Of a stretch of 64,000 bases of DNA, positions 25,601 to 32,498 are shown in pieces. The translations under genes were made by a program, and so were the position numbers. The notes beneath the pieces are model-generated. The model did not search any database, was not told the DNA's origin, and was given only the letters and a program-made list of their open reading frames with translations. The DNA is from Oscillospiraceae bacterium (GTDB lineage Bacteria; Bacillota; Clostridia; Oscillospirales; Ruminococcaceae): assembly GCA_009781425.1 (NCBI GenBank), contig WQYC01000003.1:1-64000 (forward strand), given 5' to 3'. Numbering within the stretch: position 1 is the first letter of the stretch; the number at the start of each line of letters is the position of its first letter.

Positions 25601-26177
25601 AAGATATAAAAATCTGCATGAGCAATTGAACGATGTTGAAAATTCCAAAGCGGAGCTTGAGCGTTTAATTGCAGAATTAACAGTTAGCATAAAGGAGAAA
25701 TTCCTTGAAAGCTTTAATGCGATAAACTATCAATTTGAGCGGGTTTTCGCGGAAATATTCGGAGGCGGAAAAGCGCGGCTTGAGCTCACTGACCCCGATG
25801 ATGTTTTAGGCTCAGGAATCGAAATTTTCGCTGCGCCTCCGGGCAAGGTTATCAAGAATTTAATTTCACTTTCGGGCGGTGAGCAAACGATGGTGGCGAT
25901 TACGATTTACTTCGCAATTTTGCTTCACAGACCCACGCCGTTTTGTATGCTTGACGAGGTTGACGCCGCGCTTGACGAGGTGAATATTAATAAATATATA
26001 ACTTATTTAAAACGCTTTTCGGCGAGAACTCAGCTGATGTTAATCACGCACAGACGCGGCACAATCGAGGAGTGTGATGTGCTTTACGGAGTTTTTATGC
26101 AGGAGAAAGGCGTTTCGAGACTGCTCAAGCAGGAGCTTGCAGACGATTTTGAAAATATGGATTTGGAGATAAATTAA
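22593..26177 (+). CDS. smc: Chromosome segregation ATPase SMC
   Basis: The main subunit of the condensin-like complex with ScpA and ScpB. The protein is about 1194 residues. The head begins MFFKSLEIHGFKSFPDKTIL with Walker A GSNGNGKSN. Long coiled coils flank a hinge at about 510-670 (GIHGTVADIIKVSGKYSVAME). The C-terminal head has signature LSGGEQ and Walker B FCMLDEVDAALDE. I choose the ATG at 22593 because family members start M-x-x-K-x-x-E-I-x-G-F-K-S-F; a GTG at 22584 is an alternative. The start lies inside the radical SAM gene, and the stop overlaps the ftsY start. Confidence 0.97.
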   Translation: MFFKSLEIHGFKSFPDKTILNFDSKMTALVGSNGNGKSNISDALRWVMGEQGAKTLRGDKMEDVIFHGTQKRKHMGFARVSLLIDNSDRALNTGTDEVSITRKLYRDGESEYLINGIKSRLKDIHELLMGTGLGREGYSIVGQGRVAEIINSKGRERREIFEEAAGVTKFLHKKEQAERELRRADENILRLLDITKELEDRLPVLEKQSEKAKKAVVLIEKEKKIEISVSVAELKRIDEGMLETENKILQNEGECEHYDREIILLEEQNEQNLNEKMQLSARMSELSRTNEAARDEIAESETKTAVFKNDIVHNNGRVEALREQIEGSKKSAEEFDKQVELLNSEIENKSAELQKIGTKTEEQNQLLARVSEEGAMLDGDEKELDREIAQLTAKRTEARVSLSNSEQAWSDLKNQLEEIIEQSESRGGLIDGYKNKRAELQKSARKVEEEKQENDNKLAGYSRLLESKRGKLEESEQGFSKLRIEYDRKKSRFDVLSDVERNMTGYFGSVKAVISASKNKQMTGIHGTVADIIKVSGKYSVAMEIALGSALQNVIVENEETAKRCMRFLKETSAGRATFLPLTSIKGRELDMASFGDLSAEDGYLGLGHELVSFDNKYSEIIKSLLGRTVIAEDIDTATLLSKRHGYKFKIVTLDGQVINAGGSFTGGSVKETAGIISRKQEIETLGKELEALGEKLTAAKNDHAMLVAEVNKMAIETEGFKEKVAELMNEEVRLSAEIGGVDNLIEQCEEQAENAQIIIDRNKSQMAAQEALIQKCGEVLESTANAIKEHEKKAEKLGILQATSIEKRTQASDEITRLNLETLSVKKDIESLEQQIESVGEAKKRLGEDSGNLEKEIENLLEKNTELDELIRINKQRIEQITASFSGNREEIEKSAIRVSEIEKKISDVNKEIREKSAERERFSNALVLAKERKSTAEADINRIKDELWEKYELAPSEAAELAEPIENMRAAKTELAEIRKAISALGSVNFAAIEEFLEVGERYKNLHEQLNDVENSKAELERLIAELTVSIKEKFLESFNAINYQFERVFAEIFGGGKARLELTDPDDVLGSGIEIFAAPPGKVIKNLISLSGGEQTMVAITIYFAILLHRPTPFCMLDEVDAALDEVNINKYITYLKRFSARTQLMLITHRRGTIEECDVLYGVFMQEKGVSRLLKQELADDFENMDLEIN

Positions 26178-27097
26178 TGGGTTTATTCAGTAAAATAAAA
26201 GAGGGTTTAAGCAAGACCAAGAGCGCGTTTTCGGACAAGGTAGAGGGTATAATCGGCGCGTTCACAAAAATAGACGACGACTTTTTTGAAGAGCTTGAAG
26301 AGGTTCTGATTCTTTCGGATTTGGGTGCGAAAACTGCGAGCGATATTTGCGAAAGACTGCGCGATGAAACCAAGCGCGGGCGGCTTACTGAGCCCGCTGA
26401 AATAAAGACGCTTCTGCGCGATATTATCGCAGAAATTATCGACGGCGGAAACGAATTAAACCTGTCAACAACACCGTCCGCGATATTGATTATTGGCGTA
26501 AACGGCGCGGGAAAAACCACCACAATCGGTAAGCTCGCCGCGAACCTGAAAGCTGACGGAAAGAGCGTTTTAATAGGCGCGGCGGATACGTTTCGTGCGG
26601 CGGCGATTGAACAACTCGGCGAGTGGGCACAGCGCGCCGATGTAGATATAATCAAGCACAAAGAGGGAAGCGACCCTGCGGCGGTGGTTTTTGACGCTTG
26701 CCAAGCGGCGAAAGCGCGCAAATCTGACGTGCTGATTATCGACACCGCAGGCAGACTTCACAACAAAAAACACCTCATGGACGAGTTGAAAAAAATCGTG
26801 CGGACGCTGAACACACAATTGCCCGACTGCGCTGTTGAAACGCTGTTAGTATTAGATTCAACAACAGGGCAGAACGCGGTGAATCAAGCTAAGCTTTTCG
26901 GCGAAACAGCGGATATAACAGGAATTGTGCTGACCAAGCTCGACGGAACTTCAAAAGGCGGGATTGTAATTCCGATTAAAAACGAGTTGAATATCCCCGT
27001 GAAATTCATTGGCATAGGCGAGAAAATCGACGATTTACAGCCGTTTGACGCGAAGATGTTCGCGGACGCGCTTTTAGGTTTTGAAACAGGAGAATAA
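26177..27097 (+). CDS. ftsY: Signal recognition particle receptor FtsY
   Basis: This GTPase docks SRP-ribosome complexes at the membrane. The 306 residues have a short N-terminal amphipathic start (MGLFSKIKEGLSKTK), an N domain and a G domain with GVNGAGKTTTIGKLA (P-loop), DTFRAAAIEQL, DTAGRLHNK, TKLDGTSKGG and GIGEKIDDLQPF. It lacks the long acidic A domain of E. coli FtsY, as in many Firmicutes. The ATG overlaps the smc stop. Confidence 0.97.
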   Translation: MGLFSKIKEGLSKTKSAFSDKVEGIIGAFTKIDDDFFEELEEVLILSDLGAKTASDICERLRDETKRGRLTEPAEIKTLLRDIIAEIIDGGNELNLSTTPSAILIIGVNGAGKTTTIGKLAANLKADGKSVLIGAADTFRAAAIEQLGEWAQRADVDIIKHKEGSDPAAVVFDACQAAKARKSDVLIIDTAGRLHNKKHLMDELKKIVRTLNTQLPDCAVETLLVLDSTTGQNAVNQAKLFGETADITGIVLTKLDGTSKGGIVIPIKNELNIPVKFIGIGEKIDDLQPFDAKMFADALLGFETGE

Positions 27098-27100
27098 AAA

Positions 27101-27640
27101 ATGTTAAAATTACAAGGAAAACAAATATACCTCGCGGCAATGGAACGCGAGGATTGTAAAAAAATATGGAATGATTTCGAGTATGATTTTATTCATCAAA
27201 CAGAGCCGCTGAATATCGGTCATTCCGCTGAAAAAGCAGACGAATGGTTCGACGATATTCAAAAAATACAAGGCGATAAAAATATAAGGCTCGGGATTTT
27301 TTTGAACGATAATAATATCATCGGCGACGTTGCTTTACAGGACATTGATTACAAGCACCGTATTTGCGCTATGGGCTTGGGAATCGCGAAAATAAAAAAC
27401 CGCGGCAAGGGCTACGGAACAGAAGCGGTGAGGCTTATGTTGGAATACGGCTTTGAGCATATCGGAATTGAACGCGTAACCGCAAACACGCTTGAAATCA
27501 ACAAATCCGCGCAAAAAGCCCTCGAAAAATTAGGCTTTGTTTTGGAAGGGCGGGAGCGTAAGGCTTATTACTTCGGCGGTAAAAAATACGACAGACTCAA
27601 TTACGGCTTACTCGCCGATGAATTTAAGGAACAAAGATGA
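27101..27640 (+). CDS. GNAT family N-acetyltransferase (RimJ/RimL-like)
   Basis: 179 residues. The acetyl-CoA binding signature is KNRGKGYGTEAVRLMLEYGFEHIGIERVTANTLEIN, followed by KALEKLGFVLEGRERKAYYFGGKKYDRLNYGLL, typical of the RimJ/RimL-like Acetyltransf_3 group. Substrate is unknown: a ribosomal protein N-terminus, an amino acid or a small molecule are all possible. It overlaps rdgB by 4 bases (ATGA) and so belongs to the ftsY transcript. Confidence 0.9.
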   Translation: MLKLQGKQIYLAAMEREDCKKIWNDFEYDFIHQTEPLNIGHSAEKADEWFDDIQKIQGDKNIRLGIFLNDNNIIGDVALQDIDYKHRICAMGLGIAKIKNRGKGYGTEAVRLMLEYGFEHIGIERVTANTLEINKSAQKALEKLGFVLEGRERKAYYFGGKKYDRLNYGLLADEFKEQR

Positions 27641-28212
27641 ACAGAAAAATAATCGCCGCGACAAACAATAAAGGTAAATTAGCCGAGCTTAAAAAGATTT
27701 TAAGTTCGCACAGCTTTGCAGTTTTGTCGCTCGCAGAAGCAGGTATAACCGCAGTTCCCGACGAGACCGGAACTACCTTTGAGGAGAACGCCCGCATAAA
27801 AGCGCGGGAAATTTTCGCGCTTGCGAAGCAAACCTACGCCGGCGGTTCGCCGGCGGTAATCGCAGACGACAGCGGGCTTGAAGTGGATTTTCTCGGCGGC
27901 GAGCCGGGCGTTTATTCTGCGAATTATGATATTCCGTGGCTTCTCGAAAAGCTCGGAAATACGCCCTACGAAAAGCGCGGCGCGCGCTTCGTCTGTTGTA
28001 TTTGCTACATCGACGAGAGCGGAAACGAGCAGTTTTTTCACGGCACCTGCGAAGGAACTATCGGCTTTGAAAGCAAGGGCGAGAACGGCTTCGGCTATGA
28101 CCCTGTTTTTGAAATTCGCGAGGGAACGACAATGGCAATGCTCACCGATGACGAGAAAAACGCGCTTAGTCACAGGGGAAATGCGCTGAGGAAGTTCGCG
28201 GAGTTTATATAA
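27637..28212 (+). CDS. rdgB: XTP/dITP diphosphatase (HAM1/RdgB)
   Basis: It removes non-canonical purine triphosphates such as dITP and XTP. The 191 residues show NNKGKLAELKKIL, the catalytic ADDSGLEVDFLGGEPGVYSA, GFGYDPVFE and SHRGNALRKF. Between the conserved LAKQT and ADDSGLEV stands YAGGSPAVI, about four residues longer than typical, coded by a perfect 8-bp-stem palindrome. The start overlaps the acetyltransferase stop. Confidence 0.95.
   Translation: MNRKIIAATNNKGKLAELKKILSSHSFAVLSLAEAGITAVPDETGTTFEENARIKAREIFALAKQTYAGGSPAVIADDSGLEVDFLGGEPGVYSANYDIPWLLEKLGNTPYEKRGARFVCCICYIDESGNEQFFHGTCEGTIGFESKGENGFGYDPVFEIREGTTMAMLTDDEKNALSHRGNALRKFAEFI
27837..27855. repeat. Perfect palindrome CGCCGGCG-GTT-CGCCGGCG in rdgB
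   Basis: An 8-bp stem and 3-base loop inside the coding region, reading AGGSPA, at a point where the protein is longer than relatives. It resembles the shorter palindrome in plsX. Confidence 0.55.
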
Positions 28213-28231
28213 TGTGTAGGGGGGCAAAAGC

Positions 28232-28579
28232 ATGAAGAACACTTTTTCAGAAGTAAAATTATTCCAAGTTAAACCTGATAAACTAAACGAATTTGAAATG
28301 CTGATAATAGAAATAGCCGATAAACAAAAAGAACGCCCCGGCTGTATCGATGTTAAATATATGAAACGATTTTACACTATTGACGGAGTTGAAAACGGTA
28401 ATCCGCCAAGAGAACTAACTAAAATAGTAAAATGCGTAAAATATTTTTCATATTGGAACTTTGACAATAAAGAGAGCTACGGGAAAGCGGTTGACTGGTT
28501 ATTTAATGAATACGGGAAAGCGATTCAAAAGCTTTTAATTGCGCCGTTTGATATAAATTGCGGCGATTCTGTGATTTAA
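28232..28579 (+). CDS. Small protein, possible ABM-fold (dimeric alpha-beta barrel)
   Basis: 115 residues, not firmly recognised. The opening FSEVKLFQVKPDKLNEFEMLIIEIADKQKERPGCIDVKYMKR resembles antibiotic-biosynthesis-monooxygenase-like (ABM) domains, which have a strand, a helix after K-x-x-x-x-EFE, then PGC. The rest, YFSYWNFDNKESYGKAVDWLF, fits the second half of that fold. No catalytic residue can be named. GGGGGGC precedes the start and the region just upstream contains GTAGGGGGGC, perhaps a decayed repeat unit serving as ribosome site. More AT-rich than rdgB. Confidence 0.6.
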   Translation: MKNTFSEVKLFQVKPDKLNEFEMLIIEIADKQKERPGCIDVKYMKRFYTIDGVENGNPPRELTKIVKCVKYFSYWNFDNKESYGKAVDWLFNEYGKAIQKLLIAPFDINCGDSVI

Positions 28580-28625
28580 GTCAAGCACCATTATAGCTAT
28601 AATGACACCTTGAAAAGGAGCAATT

Positions 28626-29213
28626 ATGTTCAAAATCGGAATCTTCGGCGGTTCGTTTAATCCGCCGCACAACGGACATATCAACATCGCCGTGCGGGCG
28701 AAGGAAGAACTCGGACTTGACAAAATGCTAATCATGCCGACAGGCACTTCGCCGCACAAGGGCAAAGCCGCGATGGGCTTTTACGCGCGCGAGTATATGT
28801 GCCACTTGGCGTTCAGCAAGCTGCCGGGCTTTGAGGTCACGGACATCGAGGGCGCGCGGGCGGGGAGCAGCTACACGATTGATTCCCTGCGCCTGCTCAA
28901 AAAGCAATATCCGGAAAGCGCGCAGTTTTATCTGCTAATCGGCGCAGATATGTTGTTTTTCTTCGACCGCTGGCACAAGTATCAAACGATTTTGAACGAG
29001 TGCCACGTAATCGCGGCGGCGCGCGAGCCCGGGCAATTCACCGACATGACCGAATACGCAACAGAAATCGGGAAAATAAAGGTGCTGAACCTTGAAGTCA
29101 CGCAGGTTTCCTCAAGCGAAATCCGCGAGAAAATCGCGAAAGGCGAGGACGTGCGCGAGCTCGTGCCCGAAAAGGTTTTGACCTTAATCAGAGAAAAGCA
29201 GTATTATTTATGA
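28626..29213 (+). CDS. nadD: Nicotinate-nucleotide adenylyltransferase
   Basis: It makes deamido-NAD from nicotinate mononucleotide and ATP. The 195 residues start MFKIGIFGGSFNPPHNGHIN, with the nucleotidyl-transferase HNGH motif. They include TGTSPHK, FYLLIGADMLFFFDRWHKY and the C-terminal VSSSEIREKIAKGEDV. AAAGGAG precedes the start. It forms the common nadD-yqeK-rsfS operon, overlapping yqeK by 4 bases. Confidence 0.97.
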   Translation: MFKIGIFGGSFNPPHNGHINIAVRAKEELGLDKMLIMPTGTSPHKGKAAMGFYAREYMCHLAFSKLPGFEVTDIEGARAGSSYTIDSLRLLKKQYPESAQFYLLIGADMLFFFDRWHKYQTILNECHVIAAAREPGQFTDMTEYATEIGKIKVLNLEVTQVSSSEIREKIAKGEDVRELVPEKVLTLIREKQYYL

Positions 29214-29773
29214 CCGACATAATTGAAAAATACGTAGAATTAATCAGAGAGCGGCTTTCCGAAAAGCGGTTCGCGCACAGCGTCAAAACCGCCGAAATGA
29301 GCCGCGAGCTTGCCCAAAAGCACGGCTTTGACCCCGAAAAAGCGTACCTTGCCGGAATTCTCCACGATATTTGCAAGGAAGCAGATGAGGCGGAATTAAG
29401 GCGGCTTGCAAATAAAGAAGAATTAGACCCGCTCGAACAGGAAGTCATAAAGCTCTGGCACGCGCCCGCGGGCGCGGTCTACGTCCGCGAAACGCTCGGA
29501 ATCGACGACGTTGAATTAACCTCCGCAATCCGCTTTCACACGGTCGGCAGGGCGAACATGACTACGCTCGAAAAAATCATCTACCTCGGCGATTTAGTTG
29601 AGCGGAGCAGAAGCTATCCCGAAGTTGAAAAGTACCGCGAATACGGGCTTCGCGACTTAGACAACGGAATGTACGAGGCATTGAAATGGTCGATTAACGA
29701 CTGCTTGGAACGCAAAAAACAAATATCGTTTAATACTTACGAAGCATATAATTATTATTTAAAGAAAGGCTGA
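29210..29773 (+). CDS. yqeK: HD-domain Ap4A hydrolase YqeK
   Basis: 187 residues with HD-domain metal ligands visible as RFAHSVKTAEM, GILHDICKE, LWHAPAGAVYV and IRFHTVGRANMTTLEKIIYLGD. YqeK proteins are iron-dependent symmetrical diadenosine tetraphosphate hydrolases. The gene overlaps nadD by 4 bases and is followed by rsfS after 2 bases, the usual Firmicutes arrangement. Confidence 0.93.
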   Translation: MTDIIEKYVELIRERLSEKRFAHSVKTAEMSRELAQKHGFDPEKAYLAGILHDICKEADEAELRRLANKEELDPLEQEVIKLWHAPAGAVYVRETLGIDDVELTSAIRFHTVGRANMTTLEKIIYLGDLVERSRSYPEVEKYREYGLRDLDNGMYEALKWSINDCLERKKQISFNTYEAYNYYLKKG

Positions 29774-29775
29774 TT

Positions 29776-30132
29776 ATGGAAAATTTAAAAATTTTAAAAA
29801 CCGCAGTAAGCGCGTTAGACGGCAAAAAAGGCAGGAAGCTGCAAGTGATTAAGGTCAGCGATTTGACGATTCTTGCGCATTATTTTGTGCTTGCGAGCGG
29901 CGGAAGCACAACGCAGGTGAAAGCGCTCGCAGACGAGGTTGAGCACAAATTAAAGCAAAAAGGCGAGAACCCAAAGCGCACCGAGGGCTACAACGGCGCG
30001 AACTGGATTGTGCTGGACTATGTTGACGTAGTAGTGCACATTTTTCACGAAGAAACGCGGGAATTCTACGACTTGGAGCGGCTGTGGCAGGACGGCGAGT
30101 TTCTGAACGCCGAGGAGTTTATTGAGGGGTAG
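29776..30132 (+). CDS. rsfS: Ribosomal silencing factor RsfS
   Basis: 118 residues, with DLTILAHYFVLASGGSTTQVKALADEVEHKL and WIVLDYVDVVVHIFHEETREFYDLERLW, the DUF143/RsfS signature. It binds L14 on the 50S subunit and blocks subunit joining in starvation. Third gene of the nadD operon. Confidence 0.96.
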   Translation: MENLKILKTAVSALDGKKGRKLQVIKVSDLTILAHYFVLASGGSTTQVKALADEVEHKLKQKGENPKRTEGYNGANWIVLDYVDVVVHIFHEETREFYDLERLWQDGEFLNAEEFIEG

Positions 30133-30136
30133 TAGC

Positions 30137-30406
30137 ATGGGGCGGATTAAACGATTAAAGGCGAAAGGCGTGAAAATTCAAGCACTTGTCACCGCTGTAG
30201 ATAAATATGAGAAGCCTATATTAAGAAAGTGGGGTATTTACAGGACTTATTGTTTTCCTATAGTCCAATATAAAATAAATGAACAAACGCTGGTAAAGAA
30301 ATTAAAAATTAACAGCTTAACCTATGAAAATCTAATCGGGAATAAAATAGAAATCCTCTATAATCCCGATAACGTACATGAAATTTGCGCGGTAGCAGAA
30401 ATATAG
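30137..30406 (+). CDS. Small hypothetical protein, DUF3592-like fragment
   Basis: 89 residues. The part YCFPIVQYKINEQTLVKKLKI followed by GNKIEILYNPDNVHEICAV resembles the soluble beta-domain of DUF3592 proteins (Y-x-P-V-V-x-Y...G-x-x-V-x-V-x-Y-x-P). The flanking membrane helices of that family are missing, so it may be a truncated relative. GAGGGG precedes the ATG, 4 bases after rsfS. No function can be proposed. Confidence 0.6.
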   Translation: MGRIKRLKAKGVKIQALVTAVDKYEKPILRKWGIYRTYCFPIVQYKINEQTLVKKLKINSLTYENLIGNKIEILYNPDNVHEICAVAEI

Positions 30407-30434
30407 GGATTTAAAAAATATTTTGAAAAACTTC

Positions 30435-30463
30435 TTGACAAGAATAAACATTTAATGTATAAT
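30435..30463 (+). promoter_or_regulatory. Consensus sigma-A promoter for rpsU
   Basis: TTGACA, 17 bases, TATAAT. It ends 65 bases before the rpsU start. Confidence 0.88.
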
Positions 30464-30528
30464 ATTAGAAGTGCAATATTACGCAATGTCGTATTATATA
30501 GAATCCACCAACAGAGGGAGGGATAAAT

Positions 30529-30705
30529 GTGGCTGAAATTCGTTTGGGAAAGAACGAATCTTTGGACACGGCTTTGAAGCGTTTTAAGCGCTCTTGTGCC
30601 AGAGACGGCGTTCTTGCCGAAGTGCGCAAAAGAGAGCATTACGAAAAGCCTTCGGTTAAACGCAAGAAAAAGTCCGAAGCCGCTCGCAAGCGTAAATTCA
30701 AGTAA
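30529..30705 (+). CDS. rpsU: 30S ribosomal protein S21, GTG start
   Basis: A 58-residue basic protein, (M)[19 protein letters not shown], continuing [27 protein letters not shown] and ending RKFK, the full bS21 pattern. It starts at GTG, 5 bases after AGGGAGGGA. An overlapping ATG at 30527 is in another frame and is not used. The strong promoter upstream gives it separate expression from the nadD operon. Confidence 0.95.
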   Translation: MAEIRLGKNESLDTALKRFKRSCARDGVLAEVRKREHYEKPSVKRKKKSEAARKRKFK

Positions 30706-30743
30706 TACAACTAAGCGGGCTTTAAGTCCGCTTATCGTATTAC
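30702..30743 (+). terminator. Stem-loop at the rpsU end
   Basis: GTAATAC (30702) pairs with GTATTAC (30743), and inside it TAAGCGG pairs with CCGCTTA. There is no T-run, so it may be a 3'-end stabiliser or partial terminator before yqeG. The outer arm includes the rpsU stop codon. Confidence 0.5.
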
Positions 30744-30752
30744 AAAGGGACG

Positions 30753-31259
30753 GTGAACATTCTGTTTAAACCCACGATTTGGCTCAAAAACGTCCTTTCC
30801 ATCAACGCCGACTTCCTTGAAAAACACGGATTAAAAGGGCTTATTCTCGACCTCGACAACACGCTGTCAATGCACGGAAGCCCTGCCGCAGAGGCAGGAA
30901 TTGAGCAGTGGCTTTCCGATATGCGCAAACTTGACGTAAAAATGTCGATTGTGTCTAATAACACGAAAAAGCGCGTAACGCCGCTTGCAAAGGAGCTTGG
31001 GCTCGATTTCATCGCGTTCGGGTGCAAACCGCTGCCGTTCGGGATTAAAAAAGCCGCGAAGAACCTCGGACTCCCGAAAAATCAGCTCGCAGTCGTCGGC
31101 GACCAGATTTTCACCGACGTCATGGGCGGGAACATCAGTGGGATTACAACGATTTTGGTTGAACCGTTTCACATGGAGGACAAGCTCGGCTTCCGCTTCA
31201 AGCGCAAAATCGAAAGCGCAGTGTTCAAGCGCGATTACAGTAAATTGGAGTTCAAATAA
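30753..31259 (+). CDS. yqeG: YqeG-family HAD phosphatase, GTG start
   Basis: 168 residues, HAD subfamily IIIA. The nucleophile motif is LILDLDNTL, the second motif SIVSNNTKKRV, and the last VVGDQIFTDVMGGN. The opening LFKPTIWLKNVLSINADFL is typical of YqeG, a protein of unknown substrate conserved in Firmicutes. It starts at GTG after AAAGGGA. It is followed without gap by a TIM-barrel protein. Confidence 0.9.
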   Translation: MNILFKPTIWLKNVLSINADFLEKHGLKGLILDLDNTLSMHGSPAAEAGIEQWLSDMRKLDVKMSIVSNNTKKRVTPLAKELGLDFIAFGCKPLPFGIKKAAKNLGLPKNQLAVVGDQIFTDVMGGNISGITTILVEPFHMEDKLGFRFKRKIESAVFKRDYSKLEFK

Positions 31260-32092
31260 TGATTATATTCGCACCGGGCGGAATACCTGAAAGCTACGGA
31301 AAAAGAAAATATCCGTTTAAAGTGCTTGATTATTTAACTGAATTCGGATTGAATGGCTTTGAGATTGAATGTGGTCACGGAGTTAGGATTTCGGATGAAG
31401 CGTACAGATTTTTCTCAGATTTTTCTGCGCATTTATCATTGCACACGCCGTATTACATCTCGCTTTCAAGCCCTGATGAGGAAACTCGCTTAAAAAGCAT
31501 TACTTATATTTTGCAATCCGCCGAAGCGGCGAAAAAGCTTGGCGCAGAGCGAATTATAGCCCACAGCGGCTCATGTGCAAAAATGAGCAGGGAAGCTGCA
31601 CTCGAGCTTGCTAAGGACACGCTTAAAAAAGCGCGCAAAGCCTTGATTGAAGCAGGTTTGTCCGACATAGTAATTTGCCCCGAAACCATGGGGAAAATTA
31701 ATCAGCTTGGGACTTTGGAAGAGGTAATTGAGCTGTGCAAGGTTGACGAAAGCTTCTTGCCTTGCGTGGATTTCGGGCATTTGAACGCCCGCAGTCACGG
31801 CGCGATTAAGACAAAAGCAGACTACGAGCGGATATTCGACACGCTCGAAAGCGAACTCGGCTTTGAACGCGTGAAAAATTTGCACATACATTTCAGCAAA
31901 ATCATGTACACTGACGGCGGCGAGAAAACGCACCTGACGTTTGAAGATAATGAATATGGCCCTGACTTCGAGCCGCTGATGGAAGTGCTTCACGAGCGCG
32001 GTTACGCGCCATTCATCGTCTGCGAATCGCAGGGAACACAAGCCGAAGACGCGGAAGCAATGAGGAAATATTATGAAAATCTATGTAATTAA
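31259..32092 (+). CDS. TIM-barrel protein, endonuclease IV-like (AP2Ec)
   Basis: 277 residues with the sugar isomerase/AP endonuclease 2 fold: LSLHTPYYISLSS, ERIIAHSGSCAKMSR, ICPETMGKINQLGTLEEVIELC, CVDFGHLNARSHG and LHIHFSKI. The histidines and acidic residues (H in LHTPY, H in AHSG, E in PETMG, D and H in DFGH, H in IHFS) match the metal ligands of endonuclease IV. In Clostridia this gene is regularly annotated as an endonuclease-IV-like or xylose-isomerase-like protein, and the role in DNA repair is not proven. The start overlaps the yqeG stop, and the end overlaps aroQ by 20 bases. Confidence 0.85.
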   Translation: MIIFAPGGIPESYGKRKYPFKVLDYLTEFGLNGFEIECGHGVRISDEAYRFFSDFSAHLSLHTPYYISLSSPDEETRLKSITYILQSAEAAKKLGAERIIAHSGSCAKMSREAALELAKDTLKKARKALIEAGLSDIVICPETMGKINQLGTLEEVIELCKVDESFLPCVDFGHLNARSHGAIKTKADYERIFDTLESELGFERVKNLHIHFSKIMYTDGGEKTHLTFEDNEYGPDFEPLMEVLHERGYAPFIVCESQGTQAEDAEAMRKYYENLCN

Positions 32093-32498
32093 CGGAGCCA
32101 ATTTGAATCTGCTCGGCACGCGCGAGCCCGAGGTTTACGGCAGTAAGACGCTCGCGGACATAAACGCGGAAATCGTTGAAAAATTCAACGGTCATGAGCT
32201 TGAATTCTTTCAGTCGAACTGCGAGGGTGCAATTATAGACAAGCTTCACGAAGCGCGTGGTTCTGACGGGATAATTCTTAATGCAGGCGCGTTCACGCAC
32301 TACAGCTATGCAATCCGCGACGCAATCGCGGCAATCAGCGCGCCTGTAATTGAAGTGCATATTTCAAACATATATGCCCGTGAGGAATTTCGGCACAAAT
32401 CAGTGCTTTCCGAGGTTTGTAAGGGTACTATCTGCGGACTGGGGAGCGCGGGATATTTAATGGCGATAGAATACTTAATTAATAGGACAGAAACATGA
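32073..32498 (+). CDS. aroQ: 3-dehydroquinate dehydratase, type II
   Basis: Third step of the shikimate pathway. The 141 residues begin MKIYVINGANLNLLGTREPEVYG, with the active-site Tyr, and contain FFQSNCEGAIIDKLHEA, LNAGAFTHYSYAIRDAI, EVHISNIYAREEFRHKSV and the C-terminal ICGLGSAGYLMAIEYL. It lies away from aroF-tyrA but next to the M24 peptidase and efp, as in Bacillus (aroQ-pepQ-efp). Confidence 0.97.
   Translation: MKIYVINGANLNLLGTREPEVYGSKTLADINAEIVEKFNGHELEFFQSNCEGAIIDKLHEARGSDGIILNAGAFTHYSYAIRDAIAAISAPVIEVHISNIYAREEFRHKSVLSEVCKGTICGLGSAGYLMAIEYLINRTET

Noticed and set aside
27964-27970. CCCTAC in rdgB, and similar hits in aroF (4104) and the GH113 gene (3484)
   Set aside because: These encode conserved Pro-Tyr or Tyr-Ser positions and have no pairing arm nearby.
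28214-28224. GTAGGGGGGC after rdgB as a full element
   Set aside because: No second arm is present; it probably serves as the ribosome site of the next gene, although a decayed unit cannot be excluded.
28590-28603. Palindrome ATTATAGCTATAAT before nadD as an operator or promoter
   Set aside because: The embedded TATAAT has no acceptable -35 at 16-18 bases, and AT-rich palindromes of this kind arise easily.
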